Assembly: GCA_045644545.1 (NCBI GenBank)
Contig: JAZRHC010000017.1
Span: 1 to 64,000 of the forward strand
Origin: Scatosoma sp045644545
GTDB lineage: Bacteria; Bacillota; Clostridia; Christensenellales; Borkfalkiaceae
DNA: 64,000 nucleotides
Direction of reading: 5' to 3'
Part shown: positions 56,001 to 63,615 of the stretch, piece after piece
Position numbering within the stretch: the stretch's first letter is position 1
Layout of the letters: every line of letters starts with the position of its first letter
Position numbers and translations under genes: made by a program
Notes under the pieces: generated by a model
Told to the model about the DNA's origin: nothing
Databases searched by the model: none
What the model saw: the letters and a program-made list of their open reading frames with translations, nothing else

Positions 56001-57092
56001 ATCCTTTGCTCTCGCCTGCACGGGAATATCCGAAATCGCCGCGAAATCCACGGTGTTGTTCGCGATAATCTTATGGCGCATTTCCCCGTTTTCGGGATCG
56101 TTTACGAGCACGAACACCTCGTTTACGCCCGCGTTTTGAATCTCTTTCGCCTTAACCTCGGAAATAACTTCCCCCGCTTCCGCTATAATTTCGCCCGTTT
56201 CGGGATTAACGATAGCGTCCGCGACCTTGCAGCCGGGCAAACGGTACGCAAGGTTGAGCTTCTTATTATATTTATATCTGCCCACCTTCGTGATGTCGTA
56301 GCGGCGGGAATCGAAGAACAGATTGAAAAGGTGCGCCCTTACGGAATCTTCCGTAGGCGCTTCGCCGGGACGAAGTCTGCGATACAGCTCGTACAGCCCG
56401 TCCGATTCGCTCTTCGCGGTGTCTTTTGCAAGGGTCGCCGCAATGATTTTATCGTCGGGGAAAAGCTCCTCGATCGCTCTGTTCGAGCCGAAGCCGAGGG
56501 CGCGCAAAAGCACCGTGATGCACAGCTTTTTCTTTCTGTCCACGCGGACGTACAAAGCGTCCTGCGCGTCCTGTTCGAGTTCGAGCCAAGCGCCGCGGTT
56601 GGGCATAACGGTCGTCGCGAATATTTCCTTACCCGTCTTATCCTTCGTGGAGGCGTTGTACACGCCGGGCGAACGGACGAGCTGGGAAACGATAACGCGT
56701 TCCGCGCCGTTGATGATGAAAGCGCCGTTTTCGGTCATAAGCGGGAGATCGCCCATAAACACTTCCTGATCGACGACTTCGTTCTTCACCTTGTTTACAA
56801 GGCGGACCTTCACGCGCAAGGGAAGCGCGTACGTAGCGTCGCGGGTACGGCATTCTTTTTCGTCGTACTTAGGTTTAGCGCCAAATCTGTGCTCTAAAAA
56901 GTAGAGCTCAAAGTGGTCGGAGTAGTCGGTAATCGGAGAAAAGTCCTCGAATACTTCGCTGATGCCCTCCCGAATGAAAGCCTGATAGCTTTCCTTCTGG
57001 ATCTCAACGAGGTCGGGAATGTCGATTACTTCGTTGATCTTACCGAATTTTCTTCGTTCGGTTTTGCCATACTTCTGAATAGGTAAATCCAT
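53058..57092 (-). CDS. rpoB: RNA polymerase subunit beta with long acidic tail
   Basis: RpoB (1344 residues) is complete: the rifampicin region FGSSQLSQFMDQTNP...THKRKLSALGPGGL keeps the sensitive-type residues, and the C-terminal GEMEVWALEAYGAA clamp segment is present. After IIREF (near 1251) an extra tail of about 93 residues is more than half Asp and Glu (FNEEDDDEDEFDGE, FDDEDDEDEKDASDLF). Many Firmicutes RpoB have a shorter acidic tail. The gene stands apart from rplJ-rplL and has its own promoter. Confidence 0.97.
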   Translation of the reverse strand: MDLPIQKYGKTERRKFGKINEVIDIPDLVEIQKESYQAFIREGISEVFEDFSPITDYSDHFELYFLEHRFGAKPKYDEKECRTRDATYALPLRVKVRLVNKVKNEVVDQEVFMGDLPLMTENGAFIINGAERVIVSQLVRSPGVYNASTKDKTGKEIFATTVMPNRGAWLELEQDAQDALYVRVDRKKKLCITVLLRALGFGSNRAIEELFPDDKIIAATLAKDTAKSESDGLYELYRRLRPGEAPTEDSVRAHLFNLFFDSRRYDITKVGRYKYNKKLNLAYRLPGCKVADAIVNPETGEIIAEAGEVISEVKAKEIQNAGVNEVFVLVNDPENGEMRHKIIANNTVDFAAISDIPVQARAKDFGLLPTIHYPNYRFSKAIAEECAALSIEEVAEKYTDDIDALYYTHEKAEEPDEKPEEKKNREKRRDNRRKFVAACKLFHEVLASENPVPTQEQKKEMRPLIEKLCHKHVTVDDIVASISSNLDLRYGIGTIDNIDHLGNRRVRSVGELLQNQLRVGIARLERLIKERMATQDPMEITPSALINIRPVSAVIREFFGSSQLSQFMDQTNPIAELTHKRKLSALGPGGLNRDRATFEVRDIHHTHYGRMCPIETPEGQNIGLISSLATFAKVNEYGFIMSPYRRVDKEAGVVTNHVDYLTADEEDKYIVAQANEPLDEEGRFVNERVGCRYRDDITEMPREKMDYMDVSPKQLVSVATALIPFLENDDTNRALMGSNMQRQAVPLLKTESAIVATGIEGAIAKYSGVTVIAKEAGVVVGCASNLIKIKEDDGTIREYPLKKFERSNAGTSLNQKPIVTTGDRVAKGEIIADGPSTNNGELALGKNILIGYMEWEGYNYEDAILLSEKLVQDDVFTSIHIEEHETEARDTKLGPEEITRDIPNVGDDALKDLDEDGIIRIGAEVQSGDILVGKVSPKGEAELTPEERLLRAIFGDKSREVRDTSLKVPHGEGGVVVDVKVFTRENKDELEPGVNKLVRVYIAQKRKIQVGDKMAGRHGNKGVISRVLSQADMPFLADGTPLQILLNPLGVPSRMNIGQVLEVHLGYVCKQLGWKIATPVFDGANEKDLEQLFKENNLLNPDGNVDGKFQVFDGRTGEPFENRVTIGVQYMIKLIHLVDDKIHARAIGPYSLVTQQPLGGKAQFGGQRFGEMEVWALEAYGAAHILQEILTVKSDDVVGRVKTYESIVRGENISEPGIPEAFKVLLKELQSLALDVKVLTESGDELIIREFEEEEESADLEASRKDNLSDESFEEIDFNEEDDDEDEFDGEMSIFEEDDEDDFTADSDDGVAFDDDEEDDFGKLFDDEDDEDEKDASDLFDDEE

Positions 57093-57412
57093 TTTCGTCT
57101 GAATTGCTCCTTACTTATATTTTAGCGACCTACCGAGTATATCTTTTCATCGATAAAAATCGAATTTTTCTTCTTACTTTTAAAACTTCCGCTCATTCGC
57201 TTTACTTTTCCCCTTTTTTTATATATAATATAGAGGAAATCACGGCTTCGCTCCGCTTTCTTTTTCCGCCTTTTTCGGCGGGTTAGCGGCACTACGCCAT
57301 AATAAAGCATAATGATACATTATCTTATTATAAAGCAAGAAAGAAAAGATGTCAAGCGTTTTTTCGCGCTGTTTTTCTTTTTTTAAAAAATTTTCTTATT
57401 TGGGAAAAAATT
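57093..57412 (-). promoter_or_regulatory. rpoB promoter and leader region
   Basis: Minus strand TTGACA (57355-57350) and TATAAT (57332-57327), 17 bases apart, give a leader of about 230 bases. It contains a hairpin CCGCC/GGCGG (57266-57281) not followed by T residues and long A/T-rich stretches. No rplJL or known leader element is present. The same gap holds the rqcP start, for which I see no clear promoter. Confidence 0.7.
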
Positions 57413-57655
57413 ATGAGAATCGACAAATTTTTAAAGGTATCGAGAATTTTAAAACGCCGCACCGTAGCGCAGGAAGCCTGCGGCGAGGATAAAGTTTTGC
57501 TGAACGGCAAACCCGCCAAGCCCGCCTCGAAGATCAAAATCGGCGACGAGGTGGAGATCCTCTATTCCTCGGGCACGCTCAAATTCCGCGTTTTAAATAT
57601 CAAAGAAACCGTCAAAAAAGAAGAGGCGGCTTCCCTTTACGAGGTGATCAGATGA
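57413..57655 (+). CDS. rqcP: S4-domain ribosome quality-control protein RqcP
   Basis: An 80-residue S4 RNA-binding protein (YabO/Hsp15 family): MRIDKFLKVSRILKRRTVAQEAC...VLLNGKPAKPASKIKIGDEV. RqcP works with RqcH in adding alanine tails on stalled 50S subunits. The stop overlaps the ispDF ATG (ATGA). The ribosome-binding site is weak (GGGAA). Confidence 0.9.
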   Translation: MRIDKFLKVSRILKRRTVAQEACGEDKVLLNGKPAKPASKIKIGDEVEILYSSGTLKFRVLNIKETVKKEEAASLYEVIR

Positions 57656-58782
57656 AATCGGATAAAAGAATTTCCGCCGTGATTTGCGCGGCGGGCAAGG
57701 GCGAGCGCGCGGGCTTTTCCAAAAACAAACTCCTCGTTCCCCTTTGCGGCGAGCCCGTGCTCAAAAAAACGGTCGCGGCGTTCGACTTTCCCGCAATCGA
57801 CGAAATACTCCTTACCGTATCCCCCGCCGACGAAGCGGAGATCGGGGAATTATTTTCGGGTAACGAAAAACTCCGCCTCGTGAAAGGCGGCAACACCCGT
57901 TTTCAATCGGTGCAAAACGCGCTTAGGCAAGCGACGGGCGAGCTCGTGCTGATCCACGACGGCGCAAGACCCTTCGTTTCCCGCGAAGCGATCGAAAATT
58001 GTATCGACTGCACCCTGCAAAAGGGCAGCGGAATCTGCGCGATCCCCGCGACGGACACGATCGCCGTAGCCGAAAACGGAAAGATCGTAGCCGTTCCCAA
58101 CCGCGCCTCCCTTTATCAAATACAAACCCCGCAGGGCTTTTTCACGGAAGAGCTTAAAAAAGCGTACGAGCTCGCTAACGACGGGCAAAAATCGTACACG
58201 GACGATTCTTCCGTCTACGCGGCGTTTATCGGCGCGCCTACTCTTTGCGACGGCTCGCCCGAAAATACTAAGCTCACCCACCCGCAGGACTTCGAAAAAA
58301 CTTTCGCCCGCGTAGGCTTCGGCGTAGACACGCACGCGTTTGGGAAAGCGCAAAATTATATCGTCCTTTGCGGCGTGCGCGTTCCTTCGGAAAGCGGGTT
58401 GATCGCGCATAGCGACGGCGACGTTGCCGTGCACGCGGCGATGGACGCCCTGCTCTCGGCGGCGGGCTTGAACGATATCGGGCATTATTTCCCCGATACG
58501 AACGAAAAATGGAAAAACGCCGATTCTATGCAAATGCTCGACGAAGTTTTGCGACTTATCCGCGCGCGCGGCTACGGCGTGAAAAACCTTTCCGTTGCCA
58601 TTCAAGCGGAAAAGCCGCGCTTGAAAAATTATATCGAGGAAATGAAAAACCGCCTTGCGGCGGCACTCAGCATTGATACGAACGCCGTGGGGATCACGGC
58701 GGGCACGAACGAAAAGCTCGGCTACGTAGGCGAAGGCAAAGGAATCACCGTGTACGCAACCGCGCTGTTAAAAGAGCTCTAA
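57652..58782 (+). CDS. ispDF: bifunctional IspD-IspF (MEP pathway)
   Basis: A 376-residue fusion for two isoprenoid steps. IspD (about 1-215) has AAGKGERAGFSKNKLLVPL, HDGARPF and TPQGF and makes CDP-methylerythritol. IspF (about 218-376) has GFGVDTHAF, HSDGDVAVHAAMDALLSAAGLNDIGHYFPDT and a C-terminal GITAGTNEKLGYVGEGKGI and cyclises the phosphorylated product. The intermediate step (IspE) is encoded elsewhere. Below its stop (58783-58888) I see no clear terminator. Confidence 0.95.
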   Translation: MKSDKRISAVICAAGKGERAGFSKNKLLVPLCGEPVLKKTVAAFDFPAIDEILLTVSPADEAEIGELFSGNEKLRLVKGGNTRFQSVQNALRQATGELVLIHDGARPFVSREAIENCIDCTLQKGSGICAIPATDTIAVAENGKIVAVPNRASLYQIQTPQGFFTEELKKAYELANDGQKSYTDDSSVYAAFIGAPTLCDGSPENTKLTHPQDFEKTFARVGFGVDTHAFGKAQNYIVLCGVRVPSESGLIAHSDGDVAVHAAMDALLSAAGLNDIGHYFPDTNEKWKNADSMQMLDEVLRLIRARGYGVKNLSVAIQAEKPRLKNYIEEMKNRLAAALSIDTNAVGITAGTNEKLGYVGEGKGITVYATALLKEL

Positions 58783-58888
58783 CTCTGCTTGAAGTACGGC
58801 TATAACCCAAAAACGGCTCGACAAATGCTCAAAGCGTTAAATCTCCGCTGAAAATAAAACTCCTTAGATATTCCAAGTATTACTCCGT

Positions 58889-59098
58889 TTAGAATCCCAC
58901 CAACTCTTTCATTGTCGTTTTTAGAGTCACGCATAAACCATAAAGAGTGTTGAATCGGATTTTCTTTCGCTTCGCTTGCATAATATCTTTTATCGTTTTT
59001 TCCCCTATGCCCGATCGTTTAGACAGTTCTTTTACTGTCCAATCTCTTTCCATTAACAAATTTTTTAAGTTTTGGGCTAATAATTGATATATATCCAT
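58889..59098 (-). CDS. small XRE-type HTH regulator
   Basis: A 69-residue single helix-turn-helix protein: WTVKELSKRSGIGEKTIKDIMQAKRKKIRFNTLYGLC. AAGGAG precedes the Met at 59098. Its control region shares two short blocks with that of the tandem-HTH gene at 40.7 kb (ATTATAGTA and AAATACTTGA), including a minus-strand TATAAT (59125-59120) and an outward TTGATA. No divergent gene remains beside it. Confidence 0.75.
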   Translation of the reverse strand: MDIYQLLAQNLKNLLMERDWTVKELSKRSGIGEKTIKDIMQAKRKKIRFNTLYGLCVTLKTTMKELVGF

Positions 59099-59222
59099 AC
59101 TTTTTCTCCTTTTCTTTAAATTATAGTACAAAGGCAAAAAAATACTTGATATTCTCATAATTGTGACATATGAAATAAGTATGATAAAAGGCAGAACGTG
59201 TAAATTGCAACACCGTCTACGG

Positions 59223-59252
59223 AAACCGCCCCGACCGAAGTCGGGGCGGTTT
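59223..59252. terminator. bidirectional terminator after the YitT gene
   Basis: AAACCGCCCCGAC (59223-59235) pairs perfectly with GTCGGGGCGGTTT (59240-59252) around CGAA. Homologous in layout to 41945-41972. The rest of 59099-59278 holds only the small HTH gene's control region. Confidence 0.85.
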
Positions 59253-59278
59253 GCCTTTTCGTTTATTTTATTTTTCTT

Positions 59279-60184
59279 TTATTTCTTGCGCCGATACATT
59301 TTGCTCGCGCCCATCACTTCACTCACTTCAATGATGGAAACGAACGCGTTTTCGTCCAAAACCGCCACGATTTCTTTCAAATGCGCGATTTCGAAACGGT
59401 TAACCACCACGTAGAGCATCTTTTTTCCCGCGCCTGAATAATAGCCCTTTGCGTCCATAATCGTAATGCCGCGTTTAAGCTCTTCCGAAAGCGCACCCGC
59501 GAGCTCTTCCACGTTTTCCGTGATAATCAACGCGGCTTTGCCCTTTTCCAAGCCTTCGATAATAAAGTCGATCGTCTTTAACCCGATAAAATACGCGATC
59601 AACGAATACAACGGCAACACCCACGACGAGAAAATTACCGCCGCCGTGATAAACAGCACCGCGTTATACATCATCACGAACGCCCCGACGGACATTCCGA
59701 GTTTTTTGTGGAAAATAAGCGACATAACCTCCACGCCGTCGAGCGCGCCGCCAAACTTCATTACGAGTCCGCTCCCGACGCCCGATAACAGCCCGCCAAA
59801 CAGCGCGCCGAGCACCTTATCGTCGCCCACGACGGGCGAGCCCCCCGAAAAATCGAAAGGAATCACGCTGTTGATCAAAAACGAGGCGAGCGAATAGATC
59901 GCAACGGCGTACAGCGAATAGATTAAAAATTCAAATCCGATCTTATTATGCCCGAACAGGAAAAACGGAATATTCAAAACGATCAGGAAAACGGACATTC
60001 CAAGCCACGCAGGGGTGAGCTTATCGAGCAAAATGGAAGTACCCGAAAATCCGCCGTCGTAGATATTCAAAGGGTATAAAAACAAGCACACGCCGATCGC
60101 GTTAATGATCCCCGCTATCGTGAGTCCGAAAAAATTCAAAGGTCGAAGTCCTTTTAATTTTTTGAGTTTATCGAAAGTTGCCAT
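59279..60184 (-). CDS. YitT family membrane protein
   Basis: This 301-residue protein has about five to six helices in its first 200 residues (YitT domain, with PLNIYDGGFSGTSI and GGALDGVEVMSL) and a C-terminal cytosolic DUF2179 domain (about 215-300) with KGITIMDAKGYYSGAGKKMLYVVVNRFE. Function is unknown; it is common in Firmicutes in several copies. It starts 10 bases after ddh and is probably in its operon. Confidence 0.9.
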   Translation of the reverse strand: MATFDKLKKLKGLRPLNFFGLTIAGIINAIGVCLFLYPLNIYDGGFSGTSILLDKLTPAWLGMSVFLIVLNIPFFLFGHNKIGFEFLIYSLYAVAIYSLASFLINSVIPFDFSGGSPVVGDDKVLGALFGGLLSGVGSGLVMKFGGALDGVEVMSLIFHKKLGMSVGAFVMMYNAVLFITAAVIFSSWVLPLYSLIAYFIGLKTIDFIIEGLEKGKAALIITENVEELAGALSEELKRGITIMDAKGYYSGAGKKMLYVVVNRFEIAHLKEIVAVLDENAFVSIIEVSEVMGASKMYRRKK

Positions 60185-60194
60185 TGATTTCTCC

Positions 60195-61178
60195 TTATAA
60201 CAGCGTTTTTAAAAGCTCCTCTCGGCTCTTTGCCGAAAGGTAGGCGGGCGGCACGTCGAGCATCGTTTTACAGCCGTATACCCCCTCTTGATTCAAGCGG
60301 TAAACCGCCCTTGCGCAAGCGACGAGCACCGAAGCGGTAAATTCGGGATTGGAATCCAGCTTCAACGAATATTCGATCACGTGCTTGTTCTTTCCGTTCT
60401 CGCCCGTTGCGCCGCTTCTGATCACCACCCCGCCGTGCGGAAGTCCGCCGTGCTTTTCTTTGAGTTCTTCTTTGGTGATAAAATGCACCGTCGTGTTATA
60501 CTCGGCGAAATAATTGGGCATCGTTTTGATTTCCCGCTCGATTCGCGCCTTATCCGCGCCCTCTGTCGCCACCACGAAGCATTCTCTTTCGTGCTTTTGC
60601 GCCGCGGTAAAATCGGGATTCTCCCCCCTTCTCACCGCCGCCGTCGCGCTTTCTACGGGAACGGTATATTGCCGTGCGTCCACGACCCCTTCGATTCGGC
60701 GAATCGCGTCCGAATGACCTTGGCTTACGCCCTTACCCCAGAACGTATAGTCCTTGCCTTCGCTCAACACCGCGCCCGAATACAGCCTTGCCAGCGAGAA
60801 CATACCGGGATCCCAACCCGCGGAAACGAGCGCCATGCGCTTTGCCTGCGCCGCAATCGCCTCCACCGCCGCCACGTGGCGAGGGATATTCGCGTGGGTA
60901 TCGAAGCTGTCCACCACGTTGAAATATTTGGCAAGCGCGGGCGTTTGCACGGGCAAATCCGTCGCGCTGCCCCCGCAAAGGATCATCACGTCGATCTGAT
61001 CTTGCATTTTGATCGCGTCGTCTATGGAATACACGGGAAGTCCCGTGCACGTTTTCACCGTTTCGGGCGAACGACGGGTAAACACGCCGACAGCCGTAAG
61101 ATCGGGGTTTTGCCGAATGGCGTACTCCACGCCGCGCCCAAGATTACCGTATCCGTAAATACCAATACGAATGCTCAT
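60195..61178 (-). CDS. ddh: meso-diaminopimelate dehydrogenase
   Basis: Ddh makes meso-diaminopimelate from tetrahydrodipicolinate, NADPH and ammonia in one step, for cell wall and lysine. The 327 residues show the Rossmann start IRIGIYGYGNLGRGVEYAI and VGVFTRR, and the substrate-binding GWDPGMFSLARLY and WGKGVSQGHSDAIRRI. This bypasses the acylated branches of the pathway. Confidence 0.95.
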   Translation of the reverse strand: MSIRIGIYGYGNLGRGVEYAIRQNPDLTAVGVFTRRSPETVKTCTGLPVYSIDDAIKMQDQIDVMILCGGSATDLPVQTPALAKYFNVVDSFDTHANIPRHVAAVEAIAAQAKRMALVSAGWDPGMFSLARLYSGAVLSEGKDYTFWGKGVSQGHSDAIRRIEGVVDARQYTVPVESATAAVRRGENPDFTAAQKHERECFVVATEGADKARIEREIKTMPNYFAEYNTTVHFITKEELKEKHGGLPHGGVVIRSGATGENGKNKHVIEYSLKLDSNPEFTASVLVACARAVYRLNQEGVYGCKTMLDVPPAYLSAKSREELLKTLL

Positions 61179-61214
61179 ATATCGTTACCTCTGATAACAA
61201 ATTCAATTATGATT

Positions 61215-61243
61215 ATTATAGCACATACGGCAAGATTTTTCAA
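61215..61243 (-). promoter_or_regulatory. ddh promoter
   Basis: Minus strand TTGAAA (61243-61238) and TATAAT (61220-61215), 17 bases apart. Confidence 0.75.
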
Positions 61244-61317
61244 GCGTACGAACGTGAAAATTTCCGTCGTTTTTTTATTATTTTTTATAGAAGGTATTCG
61301 ATTTTTTTATAATGGCA

Positions 61318-61345
61318 AAATCGGCGCTCGCAGGAACGCCGATTT
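61318..61345 (-). terminator. purA terminator
   Basis: AAATCGGCG (61318-61326) pairs with CGCCGATTT (61337-61345), 17 bases past the purA stop. Confidence 0.75.
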
Positions 61346-61361
61346 CGCTTTCGTTAATAGA

Positions 61362-62636
61362 TTAATACATTTCGATATACGCGTCGCGTTCCGCGCCGAC
61401 GGAAACGTATTTGATCTTGCAGCCGCAAGCCTTTTCCAAATACGCGATATAGTCGATTGCTTCTTGGGGCAAATCTTCCTTTTTGCGACACTTGGAAATA
61501 TCCGAATTCCAGCCCTTCACCGTTTCGAACACGGGCTTACATTCGTCGAGCACGTCGGTAAACGGGAATTCGTGCACGATCTCGCCGTTGAGCTCGTACG
61601 CCGTGCAAATTTCAAGCTCTTCGTAGTCCGAAAGCACGTCGAGCTTGGTGAGCGCGATCTCCTTCGCGCCTTGGCAACGAATACCGTAGCGGGAAGCAAC
61701 CACGTCGAAAGGTCCAACTCTTCTGGGTCTGCCCGTCGCCGCGCCGTATTCCCCGCCGAGCGCGCGGAGCTTTTCCGCTTTTTCGCCGAAATATTCCGCC
61801 GTGAACGGACCTTCGCCAACGCAGGTGGAATACGCCTTCATAATCCCGATGGAATTATCAAGGGAAAGGTGCGGCACGCCCGCCCCGATCGGCGCGTACG
61901 CCGCGATCGTCGAGGAAGAGGACGTGTAGGGATAAATGCCGAAATCGATATCGCGAAGCGCGCCGAGCTGCGCTTCGAACATAATGTTTTTGCTTTCTTT
62001 ATTCGCCTTGTCGAGATACAGCCCCACGTCGCAAATATAAGGCGCGAGCGGCTTGCCGTATTTTTCGAAATATTCGATCATTTCTTGCGTTTTAATCTCG
62101 TCCGCGTGATATCCGCCGACGACCGTGAGGTTTTTCCATTCCACGATGTCCGCCACTCTTTTATACAGTCTGTCCGTGGAAAGCAGCTCGCCCATACGGA
62201 ACGCCTTTTTGAAATATTTATCCGCGTACACGGGCGCGATCCCGCGACGGGTCGAGCCGAATTTTTTGCCCGCCAATCTGTCCTCTTCGAGTCCGTCCTG
62301 CAACACGTTATAAGGCATCGTGATCACGGCGCGATCGGAAATTTTAAGGTTTTCGGGCGTGATCTTGATCCCGCCCGCACGCAAGCGTTCCATTTCCTCG
62401 CAAAGGTGCTTAATGTCGATAACCATACCGTTGCCCATCACGTTCACGACGTCCTCGCGCAAAATGCCCGAAGGCAGAAGATTCAAAACGAATTTCCCGC
62501 GTTCGTTGATAACGGTGTGACCCGCGTTGTTGCCGCCCTGATAACGGCAAACGATATCGAATTTTTCGGAAAGAAGGTCGACCATACGGCCCTTGCCTTC
62601 GTCCCCCCAGTTGATTCCGCAAATAGATGTAAGCAT
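61362..62636 (-). CDS. purA: adenylosuccinate synthetase
   Basis: PurA (424 residues) joins IMP and aspartate using GTP, the first step to AMP. The GTP-site WGDEGKGRMVDLL, the IMP-binding GGNNAGHT and GSTRRGIAPVYADK, and the DVLS/CTAYELNG region near the C-terminus are normal. AAAGGAG precedes the ATG. A hairpin with a T-run lies in its leader. Confidence 0.97.
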   Translation of the reverse strand: MLTSICGINWGDEGKGRMVDLLSEKFDIVCRYQGGNNAGHTVINERGKFVLNLLPSGILREDVVNVMGNGMVIDIKHLCEEMERLRAGGIKITPENLKISDRAVITMPYNVLQDGLEEDRLAGKKFGSTRRGIAPVYADKYFKKAFRMGELLSTDRLYKRVADIVEWKNLTVVGGYHADEIKTQEMIEYFEKYGKPLAPYICDVGLYLDKANKESKNIMFEAQLGALRDIDFGIYPYTSSSSTIAAYAPIGAGVPHLSLDNSIGIMKAYSTCVGEGPFTAEYFGEKAEKLRALGGEYGAATGRPRRVGPFDVVASRYGIRCQGAKEIALTKLDVLSDYEELEICTAYELNGEIVHEFPFTDVLDECKPVFETVKGWNSDISKCRKKEDLPQEAIDYIAYLEKACGCKIKYVSVGAERDAYIEMY

Positions 62637-62683
62637 ATCCGTTTCTCCTTTTGGTTTTTCTCGATAGCGTACGTAAAGGCGCG

Positions 62684-62725
62684 AAAAAAGCCGAGCATTT
62701 CCGAAACCTTTGCCGAAAAACGCTC
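62684..62725 (-). promoter_or_regulatory. attenuator-like hairpin in the purA leader
   Basis: On the minus strand GAGCGTTTTT (62725-62716) pairs with GGAAATGCTC (62702-62693), partly by G-U, and is followed by GGCTTTTTT. It lies between the purA promoter and gene, where termination would lower purA expression. I recognise no purine riboswitch aptamer; only about 20 bases precede it. Confidence 0.45.
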
Positions 62726-62749
62726 CGCGTACCTCAATATGTACGCCTT

Positions 62750-62778
62750 ATTATACTTCATTTTTTTTATTCTGTCAA
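62750..62778 (-). promoter_or_regulatory. purA promoter
   Basis: Minus strand TTGACA (62778-62773) and TATAAT (62755-62750) with a 17-base spacer. Confidence 0.85.
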
Positions 62779-62839
62779 GCCGTAAAGGGCAAAAATCGGG
62801 AAATTAAAAAAATAATCGGAAAAATTTTTTATAAGGTAT

Positions 62840-62868
62840 TGACAAACCCGCGAAAATGCGGTATTATT
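62840..62868 (+). promoter_or_regulatory. promoter of the NUDIX gene
   Basis: TTGACA (62840-62845) and TATTAT (62863-62868) with a 17-base spacer. It is divergent from purA. Confidence 0.75.
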
Positions 62869-62915
62869 ATAGTAGAAAAATAACGTAATCCACCCTTAAA
62901 TAAGGAGGTAATTTT

Positions 62916-63407
62916 ATGTATTGCAGAGAATGTGGACAAAAACTCACCCTTCGCTTTTGCGAAAACGAAGGCTTGATCCCCTATTGCGGAACTTGCCAGT
63001 CGTATATGTTCCCGCAGTTCCCCGTCGCCGTGTCGATGGTCGTGACGAATCGCGCGCAGGATAAAATTCTGCTTGCCAAGCACGCCGAGGACGAGGACTT
63101 TATCCTGTTTGCAGGCTATATCAAAAAAGGCGAAAACGCCGAAAAAACCATCCCCCGCGAAATCAAGGAAGAGCTGGGGCTCGACGTCGTAAAGGCGAAA
63201 TATATGTCCTCGCGCTATCACGCGAAAAAGGACGTTTTAATGCTGAACTTTATCGTCGTGATCGAGGAAAAGGAAATCAAGCTCAATCAAGAGATCGCGG
63301 AAGCGCGCTGGTGCACCCCCGAAGAAGCGGTCGCGCTCATTCGCAAGGGCACGACGGCGGAATTTTTCTTAAACAACGCCGTTCGCGAACTCAAAAAGAA
63401 AATTTAA
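62916..63407 (+). CDS. NUDIX hydrolase with zinc ribbon (NudC-like)
   Basis: A 163-residue protein: a zinc ribbon (Cys3, Cys6, Cys24, Cys27), then a perfect Nudix box from Gly67 through Glu73 to REIKEELGL (81-89). This layout is that of NADH pyrophosphatase-type enzymes, but without the usual N-terminal half, so it could act on NADH, capped RNA or another nucleoside diphosphate. AAGGAGG precedes the ATG. Confidence 0.88.
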   Translation: MYCRECGQKLTLRFCENEGLIPYCGTCQSYMFPQFPVAVSMVVTNRAQDKILLAKHAEDEDFILFAGYIKKGENAEKTIPREIKEELGLDVVKAKYMSSRYHAKKDVLMLNFIVVIEEKEIKLNQEIAEARWCTPEEAVALIRKGTTAEFFLNNAVRELKKKI

Positions 63408-63431
63408 GTATTTTCTATTTACGAAAATCGT

Positions 63432-63457
63432 CGCGGGAGCTCCCGCGGCTTTTTTTA
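63432..63457 (+). terminator. terminator of the NUDIX gene
   Basis: The palindrome CGCGGGAGCTCCCGCG (63432-63447) is followed by GC and eight T residues. Confidence 0.85.
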
Positions 63458-63501
63458 TACGAAAAATTTTTCTTTCCCTCTCAAAACCACCCGCCGTCCC
63501 G

Positions 63502-63612
63502 TTGACTTTTTGAATAATTTTTGGTAAAATATAAAAGATAAGACTATCGTCTTAGGGTCGAGGGGATAATCCCCTTACCCCTAAACCCTATCAAAAGGAA
63601 GGAGCAACCCTA
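63502..63612 (+). promoter_or_regulatory. promoter and structured leader of the UPF0371 gene
   Basis: TTGACT (63502-63507) and TAAAAT (63525-63530) with a 17-base spacer are followed by hairpin TAAGAC/GTCTTA (63539-63554) and AGGGG/CCCCT (63561-63575). TAGGGT (63553-63558) can pair with ACCCTA at 63585-63590 or with a second ACCCTA at 63607-63612. The latter would enclose the AGGAAGGAG ribosome-binding site. Confidence 0.55.
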
Positions 63613-63615
63613 CGA

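Noticed and set aside
62637..62750. Purine (guanine/adenine) riboswitch in the purA leader
   Set aside because: The conserved aptamer junction sequences are absent and too few bases precede the hairpin.
60288..62807. 839-codon plus-strand frame opposite ddh and purA
   Set aside because: It is antisense to two clearly conserved enzymes, is rich in Arg, His and Phe from complement codons, and has no domain or ribosome-binding site.
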